Shown here: positions 24,989 to 37,331 of the stretch, one piece after another | How positions within the stretch are numbered: position 1 is the stretch's first letter | Layout: each line of letters opens with the position of its first letter | From: Histoplasma ohiense | Taxonomy: Eukaryota; Ascomycota; Eurotiomycetes; Onygenales; Ajellomycetaceae | Direction of reading: 5' to 3' | Length of the DNA: 64,000 nt | NCBI GenBank assembly: GCA_017607445.1 | Contig: JAEVHH010000002.1 | Location: forward strand, 1,302,001 to 1,366,000 | Translations under genes and position numbers: made by a program | The notes under the pieces: model-generated | Told to the model about the DNA's origin: nothing | What the model saw: only the letters and a program-made list of their open reading frames with translations | Databases searched by the model: none

Positions 24989-27900
24989 TTATCCCCCTCT
25001 ATCAAGATGAGTGAGGACTCATAGATGTTGAGAGCAGCAGTGTTCTCCAAGACAGATGCAGATTCTCAGATCAGACAATCATATTCTATCCATTTGACAA
25101 GATATTCACAGCAGTGACAGTTGGTTCTATTGTCAAGAATTGTTTTGATTTCTCACTCAAGTTCATTATCTTCTTCTACAATGGTGGGTGGCTGTCAATT
25201 GAAGATTCTCTGAGAGGGAAATGGATCCTCGGCTGCGGGTTGGAGCAGGTTTGTATGAAAGACATCATGAATGTCAGATGAGATGTTGAGTTGATAATTG
25301 TATGTGTCTAGCACTTTCTTCACTGTATACTTGATGTGATGATAATCTAGTGTACACAAGAAGTGATTCATTCTTATATTCTTGAGATTCAGTCAGACTT
25401 TGTCTTCTATATAATATCAGATTGCAGAACTTCTTCTGATGTTCATTTGATTTTTGTAATCTTACTGAGCACTGATCATTGAAGCTTCTGCTCATTCACA
25501 GATTTTCTTCAGTTTGCTCATGATATTCTCTGCTGTCTGTATGAGACTATGGGTGTATGCAGTTTCTCAGAGAGTCTCAGAGAAGTTCAGAATCTCTAAG
25601 TTGTATTCATATAGAAGAAAGAATGAGCTTATATCTGTTGTAGCAGAATCTCAACTGTTAATCACAATCTCAGCATACAGCAGCAGATTGCTTCAGTTGT
25701 CTTGTGTATAATTGCAGAACTTATGAAGAATGTTCTTTATTGTTTATATCATTCTCTCAATAGCTTCATCAGTCTCTGAATGATACATTGTTGACAACTT
25801 TCATTCAATTCTTAGCAATTGGCATACACAGACTCAGAGTGTGCTGACAAATTGACTGTCTCTATCTGACACAATGAATGAAAGCAGACTGTGTATACAA
25901 TAGAATGAGCTTCTGACAAAGACATCTGCAACTACTTTGACATTCATCTTGTCACAGAGCTGTAGTATTACACTCTTGCTGAATCAGTTGACAATGACTA
26001 GAATGTTTGTAGAATCTCTGCTCTTGAGCAAGAAAACTGCAAAATCAATAGCTATATCATGTCAAGTTCAGTTGAAGACAGATAGAGGCTTCAGCATCTC
26101 TTTTTGACATTTACATCATGCTGTTACTGAGCTGCAGCAATCACAGTTGTGTACAAACCAACATATGTTCTTCAACATATCTGATCAGTAGAATTCTTGA
26201 GTGACAATGTTGTACATGATTTCATATTCTGAGTGTCTGATCATCAGTGAGTCATGAATTTCTTGCATGATCTGTGTTTGTAGAGGTTCTGAATTGAGAA
26301 CTCATCATCTATCTCAAAAGTGTAAGCAGTTGTCATTGTTGATCAAATATGCTGAGATATTCATTCTTGAATATACATCTGTGGGGAATCAGAGTGCTTT
26401 GCTTTGTACAGCTTTGATGACTTGTTGTCAGAATTTATCTGCTTCTGCTGCTAGTCTTCATTGTTCTTCAAGCAAGGGTTCTTGAGCTTGGAACTGATTG
26501 ATATGTATGTGGAATTTGTCTGATTGTGTAGAACTTTCTATGATTGCAGAGTTGATTAATCAATGCTCTCAGTGTTTTCATCTGTCATCTAAGTCATCAG
26601 ATGACATATCTTGTTCTCAGCAGAACAGAGCATCTGCAAGAGTGTTCTCTACTTCAGATCAATAATGAATTGTGAATGAAAAACAGCTAAGAAACAATGA
26701 TCAATGCATATGCCTCTCAGTAAGCTTACAAGTGATTGTGAAGTATTCTAAATTCTTATAATTGATAACAATCTCAAACTTTTTGACACTCATGAGTTCA
26801 GACTCTCATTTCTCAAGACATTGTATGATCACTAGAAGCTTCTTGTCATAGATCTCATAGTTGCATTCAGTGGGTGACATCTTTTTCAAAATGAAGACAC
26901 AAGATTGTAGAACATCTTCATTATTGTATTGCATTAGTGCTTCATCTACTACATAATCTGAGGCATCTGTTTTGAGAATCATATGCTTATCTGAATTGAA
27001 TGATTGCAGCATCAGAGTGCTTGTGAACATACACTTCAGCTTTTTGAATGCTGCATCCACTTCATCAGTTCATTGAAATACAGCATCTTTCTGAGTCAGA
27101 TCCATCAGTGATTGTACAATATCAGAGAAGTCTTTGATAAATCTTCAGTAGAAGTTGACAAATTCTAGAAAGCTTCTAGTTTCTTTTACTGAGACTGATG
27201 TCTTTCAGTTGAGAATTGCTTCCATCTTCTTAGAATCCATGCATACACCTTTTTCAGCTTCAATGATGAATTCTAGATAGATTATAGACTTGGTCTCAAA
27301 GTCACATTTGTCAATGTTCACTTGCAGTTCAGCTTTTCATAGACAGTCAAGCACTTGTTGTATATGCTTACAGTGCTCAGTGAGCAATTCATCAGTGAAG
27401 ATCAAGATATCATCCATGTACACTGAGACAATCTCATCAAGTAGATCTCATAGAGCTCAGTTAATGTATTTCTGAAACATACTTAGAGTGTTCACTAATC
27501 CAAAGGGGGTCACTGTTCATTTGTATAATTCATAATGTATATGAAAGACAGTTAGCCATTCATCACCTTCATTAATTCTTATCTTGTAGAAGGCTGCAGA
27601 GATGTCAAGTTTCATAAATCATTTTGCTTTTTCTATCTGTTTGAATGTTTTATTGATGAGTGGGAGGAGGTATCAGTTCTTTCATGTAATCTTGTTGAGT
27701 TTTTGATAGTTGATGCAGAATCATAAGCCTTCTTCTGATTTCTTCACAAACAGTACAGATGCTGCAGTGAATGAGTTGCTAATATGAATGAAGTCTTTGT
27801 CTAGTAATTCATTGAGTGTTTTTTGTAGAATGAGAAGCTTGTTGTGTGATATGCTGTAGAGAGAATCTCAGAGCAGTTGTGGGTTCTTATCATCTTTCTT

Positions 27901-28611
27901 AATGAGCTCAATTATATGATCTATATCAGGTTCTCAGTGAGAGAGAAGCTTTTCAGCTTCTTTCTCATTGAACATGTCTGCAAAGTCTTCATACAATTCA
28001 AGTAGTTTCTTGCATAGTTTCTTGAAGTCTTTGAGTTCTAACTTTTCTAACACTTTCTTGATATCTGCCATGCTAGCAGTGAACACTTGGACATTCTTCT
28101 TCTCATGCATTTGATGGGTTAGTAGTTTGTACACTTTCACTGATATCTGAGTGAGATCAGCAGTTCTATCAACATTCTTCTTGTAAACACAGTTGTCTTC
28201 TGAGAAAATAAGACAGCAGTTGTATGTGTCCAACAAGGTTTCAAATTCTGTGAGTCATAATAGACTGAGTATTAGATTGTACTCAAGGTCTTGTATTTCA
28301 TATATGTATACATTCTTTTTCTCATGTTCTTCTATGTCAACATTAAATCTTACCATATTGTAGGAGGCAGATCCTCTGGGGCTGTCAAATCCACTGAGTT
28401 TACACAGTTTGAGAAAGAAGATACACTGAAGCTTATGCTTCTCAATCAGCTGAGTGTCTATAAGAGTGTAGTGAAGGAAATCACTGTCTATCATTGCTCA
28501 TATATTGACTAAGCTATTTACAATAGCAGAGATTATGATTGCATCTGCTTGCATCTTCTGCTCAAATCTTCAGCTAGCTTTTTGCTTCTTGAGCTCTCAT
28601 CTGTGTTTTAG
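24976..28611 (-). pseudogene. V pol remnant
   Basis: 1212 codons in one frame from 28611 to the stop complement at 24976-24978. Protease AMIDSD near 28490 (glycine of DSG lost). Reverse transcriptase keeps an intact YMDD box (complement near 27410-27421), the only full YxDD among the copies I checked. RNase H TDASDYVVDEALMQ lies near 26950. Integrase spans about 25750-26250 and the chromodomain about 25010-25170. Several TGA stops remain. Confidence 0.9.
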
Positions 28612-29621
28612 AGTGAGAGCTTGTCTTTTCTCTGTTCTTGCCTATCCACAGACAACACAGCATTCATGCACATGAGGGTTTTACTCAGAGTGATTGCATT
28701 TGAACATTGATTTATGAAGTGCTCTGACTTGTCACAGTGTATGCAGACTTCTCTGATGATTCAATCAGCAGTGTTCTTCTCTGAGACATTTGAGATCCTC
28801 AGATGGCTTGCATTCATATGTGAGATTCAGTTCATTGATTCTGATTTGAAGATGGGGGATGCTGCAGAGCAGTTCAGAATGTACATATTTATTCAGCAGA
28901 ATTCTCTACAATTTTGAAGTATGTGAAACTGAGATAGATTGTTATTCAACAGACAAAGATCAGCACAGAATTTGCTGTATGTTGAGAACTTTGAACACTC
29001 TACACTTTGATTATGCAATTGAAAGTTCAAGTTCTTGAACAATATGTTGATCTTGACAGTGTCATTCCAGTCTTGCCCACCTGCTTCTAGAAGCTTGCAA
29101 TCAAATTCAGAAAGATAAATTATCAACACAACATTCATCTGATAAGTCTGATTTAGCCAGTTCAACATCTTGACTTGAAGTGTAGAATTGAGGAAGAGAG
29201 AGTTGAGTTGTCAGAAGACTAGCTCTGATGTATGCTGATGATTCTGACAATGACTCATTCAAAGTTGAAATTTTGCTAATACATTGCCATCCAATCTGCT
29301 ATGAATATACCACATCTGATTGAATAGTGAGTCTATTGTTTGTTCATCAATGTTCAATTTGATGTTCACTTTCAACTTCCACACAAGGTAGAGTGCTAGA
29401 TCTCTCTCATATTTGTCAAGAATTGAGAGCTTCTCTCTTGAAGACTTTTCATGAGACATGGGTGTAGAAGGAATGATGAATGTGGAAGTGCTCATCTCAG
29501 CAAGTTGTTGTTGCAATTCAGTCATCTGTAGCATCTGCTGCTAAAGGATGCTTTGTAGATCTAAGTTATCATCCACTGCATTCAGATGCAGTGGGTGTTT
29601 GTAGAATTGCTTGTAGTTCAT
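28608..29621 (-). pseudogene. V gag remnant
   Basis: Start MNYKQFYKHPLHLN at 29621, stop complement at 28608-28610, 338 codons. Two long open stretches (29259-29534 and 28893-29168) cover the helix-rich core. The knuckle region is at about 28710-28750. The four-base overlap with pol is conserved. Confidence 0.88.
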
Positions 29622-29986
29622 TTCAATATCTAAAAACATATAATAATAAAAAAAGAAAAGAAATACTCAGTTCTCTCACAGACACTATTCACAGTGTTGC
29701 AGTGCTAAGCTTGATCAAGCTTCTTCATGAACACTATTCACAGTGTTACAGTTCATAGACACTCAGGCCTTGTAGAACATAGTTGATTATGTTTCAGATG
29801 CTTAAACATGACAGTCTATATAACTAACAATAAGAGCACTCAGATTCATGAGAGATCTCTTGTAACAACTAGACACTCAGATCTGTAAACAACACACTCA
29901 GATGTAAGAACTGATAACAACACACTCAGATATAAGAACTAATAACAAAGCACTCAGATCTTAAATGCAGAAGAATCAATTTGTAA

Positions 29987-30520
29987 TGTAACAGACATAC
30001 TTCAATTAACAATTTGATACTATTCTAATTACAGATTACAAATTGATTAAGGAAAGAAAGAGAAAAGAAATCAGAAGAAAGAGTCATATGAAGAGGGTTC
30101 TTATAGAGGAAAGTTCAGAGTGGAAGAATATCAGAAGCTGCTCCACAGTGGAGTGCAGAGCAGAAGAATATTAAAGAGTATGTGTAAGAATCATTAGAAA
30201 CTACACAAGTGCAGAGCATGAAGTGGGGGAATTATTGAGAGCTACATGAAAGAATTGTTAGAGACTATGCAAGTACAGAACACAGAGTGAGAGAATATTA
30301 GAAGCTATATGAAAGAATTGTTAGAGACTATACAAGCACAGAGCACAGAGCAGAAGAACATTAAGAGCTACACAGAAGAATCATTAGAAACTACACAAGC
30401 ACAGAGCACAGAGCAGAAGAACATTGAGGGTTATGTGAGATCACAGCGATCAGAAATGAGCAGATGCAGAAGGGGAGTTGATTGCATAAGTTGATTACTA
30501 ATGAGTGCTAACCTGTCACA
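29987..30520 (-). repeat. V 5' LTR (534 bp)
   Basis: Inner end TGTAACAGACATAC, outer end CTGTCACA followed by GAAAC. The inner end has no CpG where the 3' LTR's outer copy of the same sequence has four. Confidence 0.94.
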
Positions 30521-30525
30521 GAAAC

Positions 30526-32510
30526 AGAGCATCTGCAAGAATGTTCTCTACTTTAGATTGATAACAAATTGTGAATGAAAAACAGCTAAGAAACAATGAT
30601 CAATGCATATGTCTTTCAGTGAGCTTATAAATGGTTGTGAAGTATTCTAAGTTCTTATGATTGATGACAATCTCAAACTTCTCAACATTCATAAGTTCAG
30701 ACTCTCATTTCTTGAGACATTGTATGATTGCTAGAAGCTTCTTGTTGTAGATCTTGTAGTTGCATTCAGTAAATGACATCTTTTTTGAGATGAAGATATA
30801 AAATCATAGAACATCTTTGTTATTGTATTGCATTAGTACTTCATTTACTACATAATCTGAGATGTCTATTTCAAGAATTGTATGCTTATCTGAATCAAAT
30901 GATTGCAGTATTGAGATGTTTGTGAACATATGCTTCAGTTTTTTGAATGCTGCATCCACTTCATCAGTTCATTGAAATACAGTGTCTTTTCAGATCAGAT
31001 TCATCAGTGGTTGTATGATATTGAAGAAGTCTTTGATGAATCTTTGATAGAAGTTGATGAATTCTAGAAAGCTTCTAGTCTCTTTTACTGAGACTGATGT
31101 CTCTCAGTTGAGGATTGCTTCCACCTTTTTAGAATCCATGCATATGTCTTTTTCAGCTTCAATGATGAATTCTAGATAGATTGTAGACTTGATCTCAAAG
31201 TCATATTTGTCAATGTCCACTTGCAGTTCAGCTTTTTGTAGACAGTCAAGCATTTGTTGTACATGCTTACAGTGCTCAGTGAGCAATCCATTGATGAAGA
31301 TCAAGATATCATTCATGTATACTGAGGTGATCTCATCAAACAGATCTCATAGAGCTCAGTTAATGTATTTCTGAAACATACTCAGAGCATTCACTAATTC
31401 AAAGAGAGTCACTGTTCATTCATATAATTCATAACATATATGAAAGACAGTTAGCCATTCATCATCTTCATTAATTCTTATCTTATAGAAGACTGCAGAG
31501 ATATCAAGTTTCATAAATCATTTTGCTTTTTCTATCTGTTCAAGTGTTTCATTGATGAGTGAGAGAAGATATCAGTTCTTTCATGTAATCTTATTGAATT
31601 CTCAATAGTCAACACAGAATTGTAAGCCTTCTTCTGATTTCTTTGCAAATAGTACAGATGCTGCAGTGAATGAGTTGCTAATATGAATGAAGTCTTTGTC
31701 TAGTAATCTGTTGAGCATTTTTTGTAGAATGAGAAGCTTGTCATGTGATATACTATAGAGAGAATCTTAGAGTGATTGCAGATTCTTACTGTCTTTCTTG
31801 ATGAGCTTGATTGTATAATCTATATCAGATTCTCAGTGAGAGGGAAGCTTTTCAGCTTCTTTCTCATTGAATACATCTGCAAAGTCTTTGTATAATTCAG
31901 ATAGTTTCTTGTGCAATTTCTTGAGATCTTTGAGTTCTAACTTTTCTAACACTTTCTTGATATCTGTCATGCTAGCAGTGAACACTTGAATGTTCTTCTT
32001 CTCATACATTTGATGAATTAGTAGTTTGTATGCTTCTGCTGATATCTGAGTGAGATCAGCAGTTCTATTGACATTCTTCTTGTAAACACAGTTGTCTTCT
32101 GAGAAAATAAGACAGTGATTGCATGCATTCAACAAGGTTTCAAATTCTGTGAGCTATGATAGATCAAGTATTAGATTGTATTCAAGATCTTGTATTTTGT
32201 ATGTGTATATATTCTTTTTCTTGTGTTCTTCTATGTTGACATTAAATCTTATCATGTTGTAGAAGATGGATTCTCTGAAGCTGTCAAATTCACTGAGCTT
32301 ACACAGTTTGAAAAAGAGAATATGCTGAAGCTTATGCTTCTCAATCAGCTGAGTGTCTATAAGAGTGTAGTGAAGAAAATCACTGTCTATCATTGCTTAT
32401 ACATTGACTAAGCTATTTACAATAGCAGAGATTATAATTGTATCTGCTTGCATCTTCTGCTCAAATCTTCAGCTAGCTTTCTACTTCTTGAACTCTCATC
32501 TATATTTTAG
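30526..32510 (-). pseudogene. W pol, 5' part (protease, reverse transcriptase, RNase H)
   Basis: From the protease (AMIDSD near 32390) through reverse transcriptase (YMND near 31310) to the RNase H, where V interrupts at 30525. Together with 22804-24454 it makes 3636 bp, the full 1212 codons. The LFDS/SPS part of the linker is readable; TGA stops are numerous. Confidence 0.88.
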
Positions 32511-33520
32511 AGTGAGAGCTTGTCTTTTCTCTGTTCTTGTCTATCCACAGACAATGCAGTGTTTACACATATGAGGGGTTTACTCAGAGTGATTGCATTC
32601 AGACATTGATTTGTGAAATGCTCTGATTTGTCACAGTGTATGCAGACTTCTCTGACAATTTGATCAGTGATGTCTTTTTCTGAGATGTTGAGAACTCTTG
32701 AGTGACTTGTGTTTACATATGAGACTCAGTTCATTGATTCTGATTTGAAGGCAGAGGATGCTGCAGAGTGGTTTGAGATGTATGTATTTGTTCAGTAAAA
32801 TTCTCTATGATTTTGAAGTGTGCAGAACTGAGACAGATTGTTGTTCAACAGATGAAGATCAGTGCAGAATTTGCTGTATATTGAGAATTTCAGATGCTCT
32901 ATATTTTGATTATGCAACTGAAAGTTCAAATTCTTGAACAGTATATTGATCTTGACAATGTTGTCTCAGTCTTGCTCATCTGCTTCTAGAAGCTTGTGAT
33001 TGAATTCAGAAAGATAAATTGTCAATATGACATTCATCTGATAAGTCTGATTAAATCAGTCTAATATCTTGACTTGAAGTGTAGAATTGAGGAAGAGAGA
33101 GTTGAGTTGTTGAAAGACTAGCTCTGACATACACTGATGATTCTGACAATGACTCATTCAGGGTTGAAATTTTGCTAATATGTCACCATCCAATCTGCTA
33201 TGAATATACCACACTTGATTGAATAGTGAGTCTATTGCTCATTCATTGATGTTCAATTTGATGTTTATTTTTAACTTCCACACAAGATAGAGCACTAGAT
33301 CTCTCTCATATTTGTTGAGAATTGAAAGTTTCTCTCTTGAGAGCTTTTCATGAGGTGTGGGTGTAGAAGAAATGGTGAATGTGGAAGTGCTCATCTCAGT
33401 AAATCATCATTGCAATTTGATCATCTGTAGTGTCTGCTGCTGAAGAATGCTTCATAGATCTAAGTTATCATCCACTGTGTTCAGATGTGATGAATGTTTG
33501 TAGAATTGTTTGTAGTTCAT
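32507..33520 (-). pseudogene. W gag remnant
   Basis: 338 codons from the MNYKQFYKH start at 33520 to the stop complement at 32507-32509. More decayed than V gag, with no open stretch longer than 60 codons on this strand. It is followed upstream by a leader with extra repeat units (about 33780-33890). Confidence 0.85.
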
Positions 33521-33916
33521 TTCAATATCTAAGAACATGTAATAATAAAAAAAGAAAAAGAAATACTTATAGATACTCAGTTCTCTCACAGACACTATTC
33601 ACAGTGTTGTGATGCTAAACTTGATCAAGCTTCTTTGTGAATGCTATTTGCAGTGTTACAGTTTGTAGACACTTGAGCCTTGTAGAACACAGTCAATTGT
33701 GTTTTGAATGCTTAGATACAACAGTCTATATAACTAACAATAGAGACACTTGAGCTCATGAGAAATCTTTTGTAACAACTAGACACTCAGATCTGTAAAC
33801 AACACACTCAGATGTAAGAACTGATAATGAGACACTCAGATCTTAAACAACACACTCAGATATAAGAACTAATAACAAGACACTCAGATCTAAAACACAG
33901 AAGAATCAATTCATAA

Positions 33917-34513
33917 TGTAACAGATGTACTTCAATTAACAATTTGATACTATTCTAATTACAGATTACAAATTGATTAAGAAAAGAAAGAGAAAAGAAA
34001 TCAGAAGAAAAGATTGTACAAAGAGAATTCTTATAGAGAAAAGTTCAGAGTGAAAGAATATCAGAAGCTGCTCCACAGTGAAGTGTGAAGTGAAAGAATA
34101 TTAAGAGATATGTGTAAGAATTGTTAGAAGCTATACAAGTGTGGAACATGAAGTGAGGGAATCATTGAGAGCTATGTGGAAGAATTGTTAGAGACTACAC
34201 AAGTGTGGAACACAGAGTGGGAGAATATAAGAAGCTACACAGAAGAATTGTTAGAGACTATACAAGCATGAAACACAGAGTGAGAGAACATAAGAAGCTA
34301 CATAGAAGAATTGTTAGAGACTACACAAGCACAGAGCACAGAGCAGAAGAATGTTAAGAGCTATGTGAAAGAATCATTAGAAACTACACAAGCACAGAGC
34401 ACAGAGTGGAAGAACATTGAGGGTTATATGAGATTACAATGGTCAGGAACAAGCAGGTGCAGAAGAGGAGTTGGTTGCATAAGTTAATTACTAATAAGTG
34501 CTAACTCATCACA
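33917..34513 (-). repeat. W 5' LTR (597 bp)
   Basis: Same length as the 3' LTR at 22220. Inner end TGTAACAGATGTAC, outer end CTCATCACA, followed by GAAAA. Confidence 0.93.
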
Positions 34514-34605
34514 GAAAACCCACATTCATCTTGAAGAACACTGCTGCCCTCGATGTCTATGAGTCCTCACTCACTCTGATAAAGAGAGATAATGTGACAG
34601 ATTAG
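34514..34605 (+). pseudogene. Y pol end (chromodomain tail)
   Basis: The last codons of the Y chromodomain resume after W and end at TAG 34603-34605, inside the 3' LTR. The stretch corresponds to E2 11552-11642. Confidence 0.85.
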
Positions 34606-35105
34606 CATCTGTTAGCAATTAATTTATGCAATCAACTTCTGTCATTGCAATCATGCATAATTCTTGATATTCTTCTGCTCTGTGCTCTGCACTTGTGTAG
34701 TCTCTAACAATTCTTCTGTGTAGCTTTTAACATTCTTTCACTTCATACTCTGCATTTGTGTAGTTTCTAATAATTCTTCTGTGTAGCTCTCAATGATTCT
34801 TTCACTTCACACTCTGTGCTTATATAGTTTCTAATGATTCTTCTATGTAGCTCTCAATGATTCTTCTGTCTCATACTTCACACTTGTGTAGTTTCTAACA
34901 ATTTTTCTATGTAGTTTTTAATATTCTTCTGCTCTGCACTTCACTGTGAAGTGGCTTCTGATATTCTTTCACTCTGAATTTCTCTCTATAAGAACTCTTT
35001 TCATATAATCTTTTCTTCTGATTTCTTTTCTCTTTCTTTTCTTAATCAATTCATAATCTGTAATTAGAATAGTATCAAATTGTTAATCAAAGTACATCTG
35101 TTACA
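34593..35105 (+). repeat. Y 3' LTR (513 bp)
   Basis: Starts TGTGACAGATTAG and ends CTGTTACA. Its length is not a simple multiple of the repeat unit relative to the others. It is followed by CAATC (35106-35110), the presumed target-site copy; the partner lies outside the window. Confidence 0.88.
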
Positions 35106-35899
35106 CAATCTGAAGAGCATCTGACTGCAAATGTTCAAATCTATCACAGTTAGAGCTGACTTCACAGATCATAGAATCTACTCACTTAATTGAGATGTAA
35201 TATTTGATCAATTGAAATCTCTTACTCTTGATGACAGCTCAGATTTTGTTGTCTATAATGATAATAATAATGAATACTCTCAATTTACTTCATCTTCTGC
35301 AGATCAATTATCAACTGCATCTTCACAATTGATATTCTCAAATACAGTTGCAAAACTACATCATCAAATTGAAGCAGCAGAGAAGACTTTACAAGATATG
35401 AAGAATACTCTTACATCTGAGTTAACTAGACAGTTGAATAAAATCTTCAAGAATAGTATGATTCAGACAGAATTGAACACACATTGAGAGGATGAACTAG
35501 CTGCTTATTACCACACAAATAGATGTTGAATTGTCAAATCCTTTCACAGACAGATGCAAGTAGAAGAAGTTCTCACTATAAAGAATACAAATCACAAAAT
35601 TGCAATGCATAGAGTCAATGAATCAAAAAAAGAATTCAATAAGACTCTTCAGATGATTGAAATCAAGCTCATGAAATCAACTGTCACTCAATCACAACAA
35701 GATAAATCTACTGAATCTCAATCTACAGTGGATTCTACACCTTCTAACAAGTATATAGATGATCTTTATATTATAGATAGACAGAGTGATGGTTATTAAT
35801 TAATTTTCAAAGATTGCTATATTCATAATATTTTCTGTACGGTGTGGTTTTCCGTACGCTGTGGCGCACTCACTAATGGTAGTGAGTAGCGCTTGGCAC
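35106..35899 (+). mobile_element. 3' end of a pogo-like DNA transposon
   Basis: A non-retroelement segment between Y and the piggyBac element. It holds the C-terminal part of a transposase and then a 60 bp G+C-normal stretch (35838-35899) with two hairpins: GTACGG...CCGTAC (35839-35860) and GCGCACTCACTA...TAGTGAGTAGCGC (35867-35893). The hairpin stretch looks like a DNA transposon terminus, but the matching left end is outside the window. Confidence 0.5.
35107..35799 (+). pseudogene. Pogo-type (DDE_1-like) transposase, C-terminal remnant
   Basis: One frame, interrupted by TGA at 35485 and 35527, reads RADFTDHRIYSLN.DVIFDQLKSLT, then a serine/threonine-rich linker and a coiled-coil tail (AKLHHQIEAAEKTLQDMKNTLTSELTRQLNKIF... 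AAYY...IQ VEEVLTIKNTNHKI). The N-x-D-V-x-x-D-Q-L pattern followed by a low-complexity linker and coiled coil is what fungal pogo/Fot1 transposases show after the catalytic core. The catalytic part itself is not present because Y was inserted upstream. It could be another DDE family; the assignment is by pattern only. Confidence 0.5.
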
Positions 35900-35903
35900 A
35901 GTT

Positions 35904-35936
35904 ATCCCCTCGTCTGGCCGCCAGGCACAATTAGCG
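35904..35936 (+). repeat. piggyBac left terminal inverted repeat
   Basis: 33 bp, beginning ATCCCCTCG and ending ATTAGCG, identical to the complement of 49714-49746. It contains the odd palindrome CTGGCCGCCAG. CpG-rich, unlike the body. Confidence 0.95.
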
Positions 35937-36125
35937 CAATACAATTAGTGTAATAACTAAGCTGTTAGTTCAGAAGTATCAACCAATAATTTCTCATACT
36001 AAATTTCATGTGATCTGATTTGTTGATACAAGATCCACTATCTCATATTTTCTGCTTGACACATTCTGCAACCTTGAAATCTTCTCATCATAATTTATCC
36101 ACTCTGTTCACTCTGAGATAGCAAT

Positions 36126-36484
36126 ATGAATTCTACAGATGATTTCCAATTCTTCAATGCTTCTTTCAATCAGATTGACTAATATTTTTTATTAGATAGT
36201 ATAAAAACAGATGTAAAGTGAAAATGATCTCTCAGTTCACTTTTGACATTCATTTCATCTCTAGAGAGTATTAAATTCAATTCTATGCAATCTCTACAGC
36301 AGCCTCCAACAATCAATCTATTCAATATTGATTCAACAAATCCATATGCTCTATTCTCTCTCTATATCTCAGAGATTGATATTCAGAATATTGTCTGTTC
36401 CACCAATGTCTATACAGAGATTCAGATTTCAAAGTCTTCAGTCATCAATTCTTGAAATTGACAGTCAACTACTTCTGCAGAAAT
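36126..36484 (+). pseudogene. piggyBac-like transposase, segment 1 (N-terminal)
   Basis: Frame opens at MNSTDDFQFF (36126). The end of the piece shows the family pattern PYALFSLYISEIDIQNIVCSTNVYTEIQ, the start of the DDE_Tnp_1_7 domain. Five stops (one TAA, four TGA). It ends at the GAAAT target site where P is inserted (36480-36484) and continues in frame at 42441. Confidence 0.88.
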
Positions 36485-36955
36485 TGTGATGAATTAACAC
36501 TTATTAGTAATTAACTTACACAATCAACTTCTCTTCTGCATCTGCTTGTTTCTGACTGTTGTAATCTCATGTAACCCTCAATGTTCTTCCACTCTGTGCT
36601 CTGTGCTTGTGTAGTCTCTAATGATTCTTTTGTGTAGCTTCTTACATTCTCCCACTCTGTGTTCTGTGCTCATGTAGTCTCTAATAATTCTTTCACATAG
36701 CTCTCAATGATTTCTCTGCTTCATATTCCACACTTGTGTAGCTTCTAACAATTCTTATACATATCTCTTAATGTTCTTCTGCTTCACACTTCACTGTGAA
36801 GCAGCTTCTGATATTCTTCTGCTCTGAACTTTTCTCTATAAGAACCCTCTTTGTATGATCTTTTCTTCTGATTTCTTTTCTCTTTCTTTCCTTAATCAAT
36901 TTGTAATCTGTAATTAGAATAGTATCAAATTGTTAATTGAAGTATGTCTGTTATA
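36485..36955 (+). repeat. P 5' LTR (471 bp)
   Basis: Begins TGTGATGAATTAAC and ends CTGTTATA. Three repeat units, TATA box and CT block present. Confidence 0.92.
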
Positions 36956-37331
36956 TTATGAATTGATTTTTCTGTGTTTAAGATCTGAGTGTTTTGTTAT
37001 TAGTTCTTATATCTGAGTGCATTGTTACCAGTTCTTACATCTGAGTGCATTGTTTACAAGTCTGAGTATCTAGTCATTACAAGAGATTTCTCATGAGCTT
37101 GAGTGCTCTTATCATTAGTTATATAGACTGTTGTATCTAAGTGTCTGAAACACAATCAACTGTGTTCTACAAGATCTGAGTGTCTACAAACTATAACACT
37201 GTAAATAGCATTCATGAAGAAGCTTGATTAAGCTTAGTGCTGCAACACTGCAAATAGTATCTGTGAGAGAACTGAGTGTCTACAAGTATTTCTTTTCTTT
37301 TTTTTATTATTATATATTCTTAGATATCAAA

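Larger units (their letters stand above)
24455..30520 (-). mobile_element. Complete gypsy chromovirus copy V
   Basis: 6066 bp, two 534 bp LTRs (24455-24988 and 29987-30520), perfect duplication GAAAC on both sides. It is the innermost element of the Y-W-V stack and so younger than both. Gag 338 and pol 1212 codons, no net indel. Confidence 0.95.
22220..34513 (-). mobile_element. Gypsy copy W, split by V
   Basis: Minus-strand element with 597 bp LTRs at 22220-22816 and 33917-34513. V is inserted at GAAAC (24450-24454 / 30521-30525). Without V and one target copy, W is 6223 bp and its pol is exactly 1212 codons. It is inserted in Y at GGGAA. Confidence 0.93.
19963..35105 (+). mobile_element. 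Gypsy copy Y, 3' part, split by W
   Basis: Y is visible from its reverse transcriptase (19963) to 22219, then from 34514 to its 3' LTR end at 35105. W (22220-34513) is inserted at GGGAA, now read as GGAAA on the left and GAAAA on the right, each explained by G-to-A. With one target copy removed, Y from 19963 to its pol stop is 2344 bp, exactly the length of the same part of E2 (9299-11642). The 5' half lies beyond the window because X was inserted here. Confidence 0.9.

Noticed and set aside
35867..35893. Hairpin considered as an RNA gene or terminator
   Set aside because: It sits at the end of a transposon remnant and has no tRNA or known small-RNA features; a transposon end is simpler.
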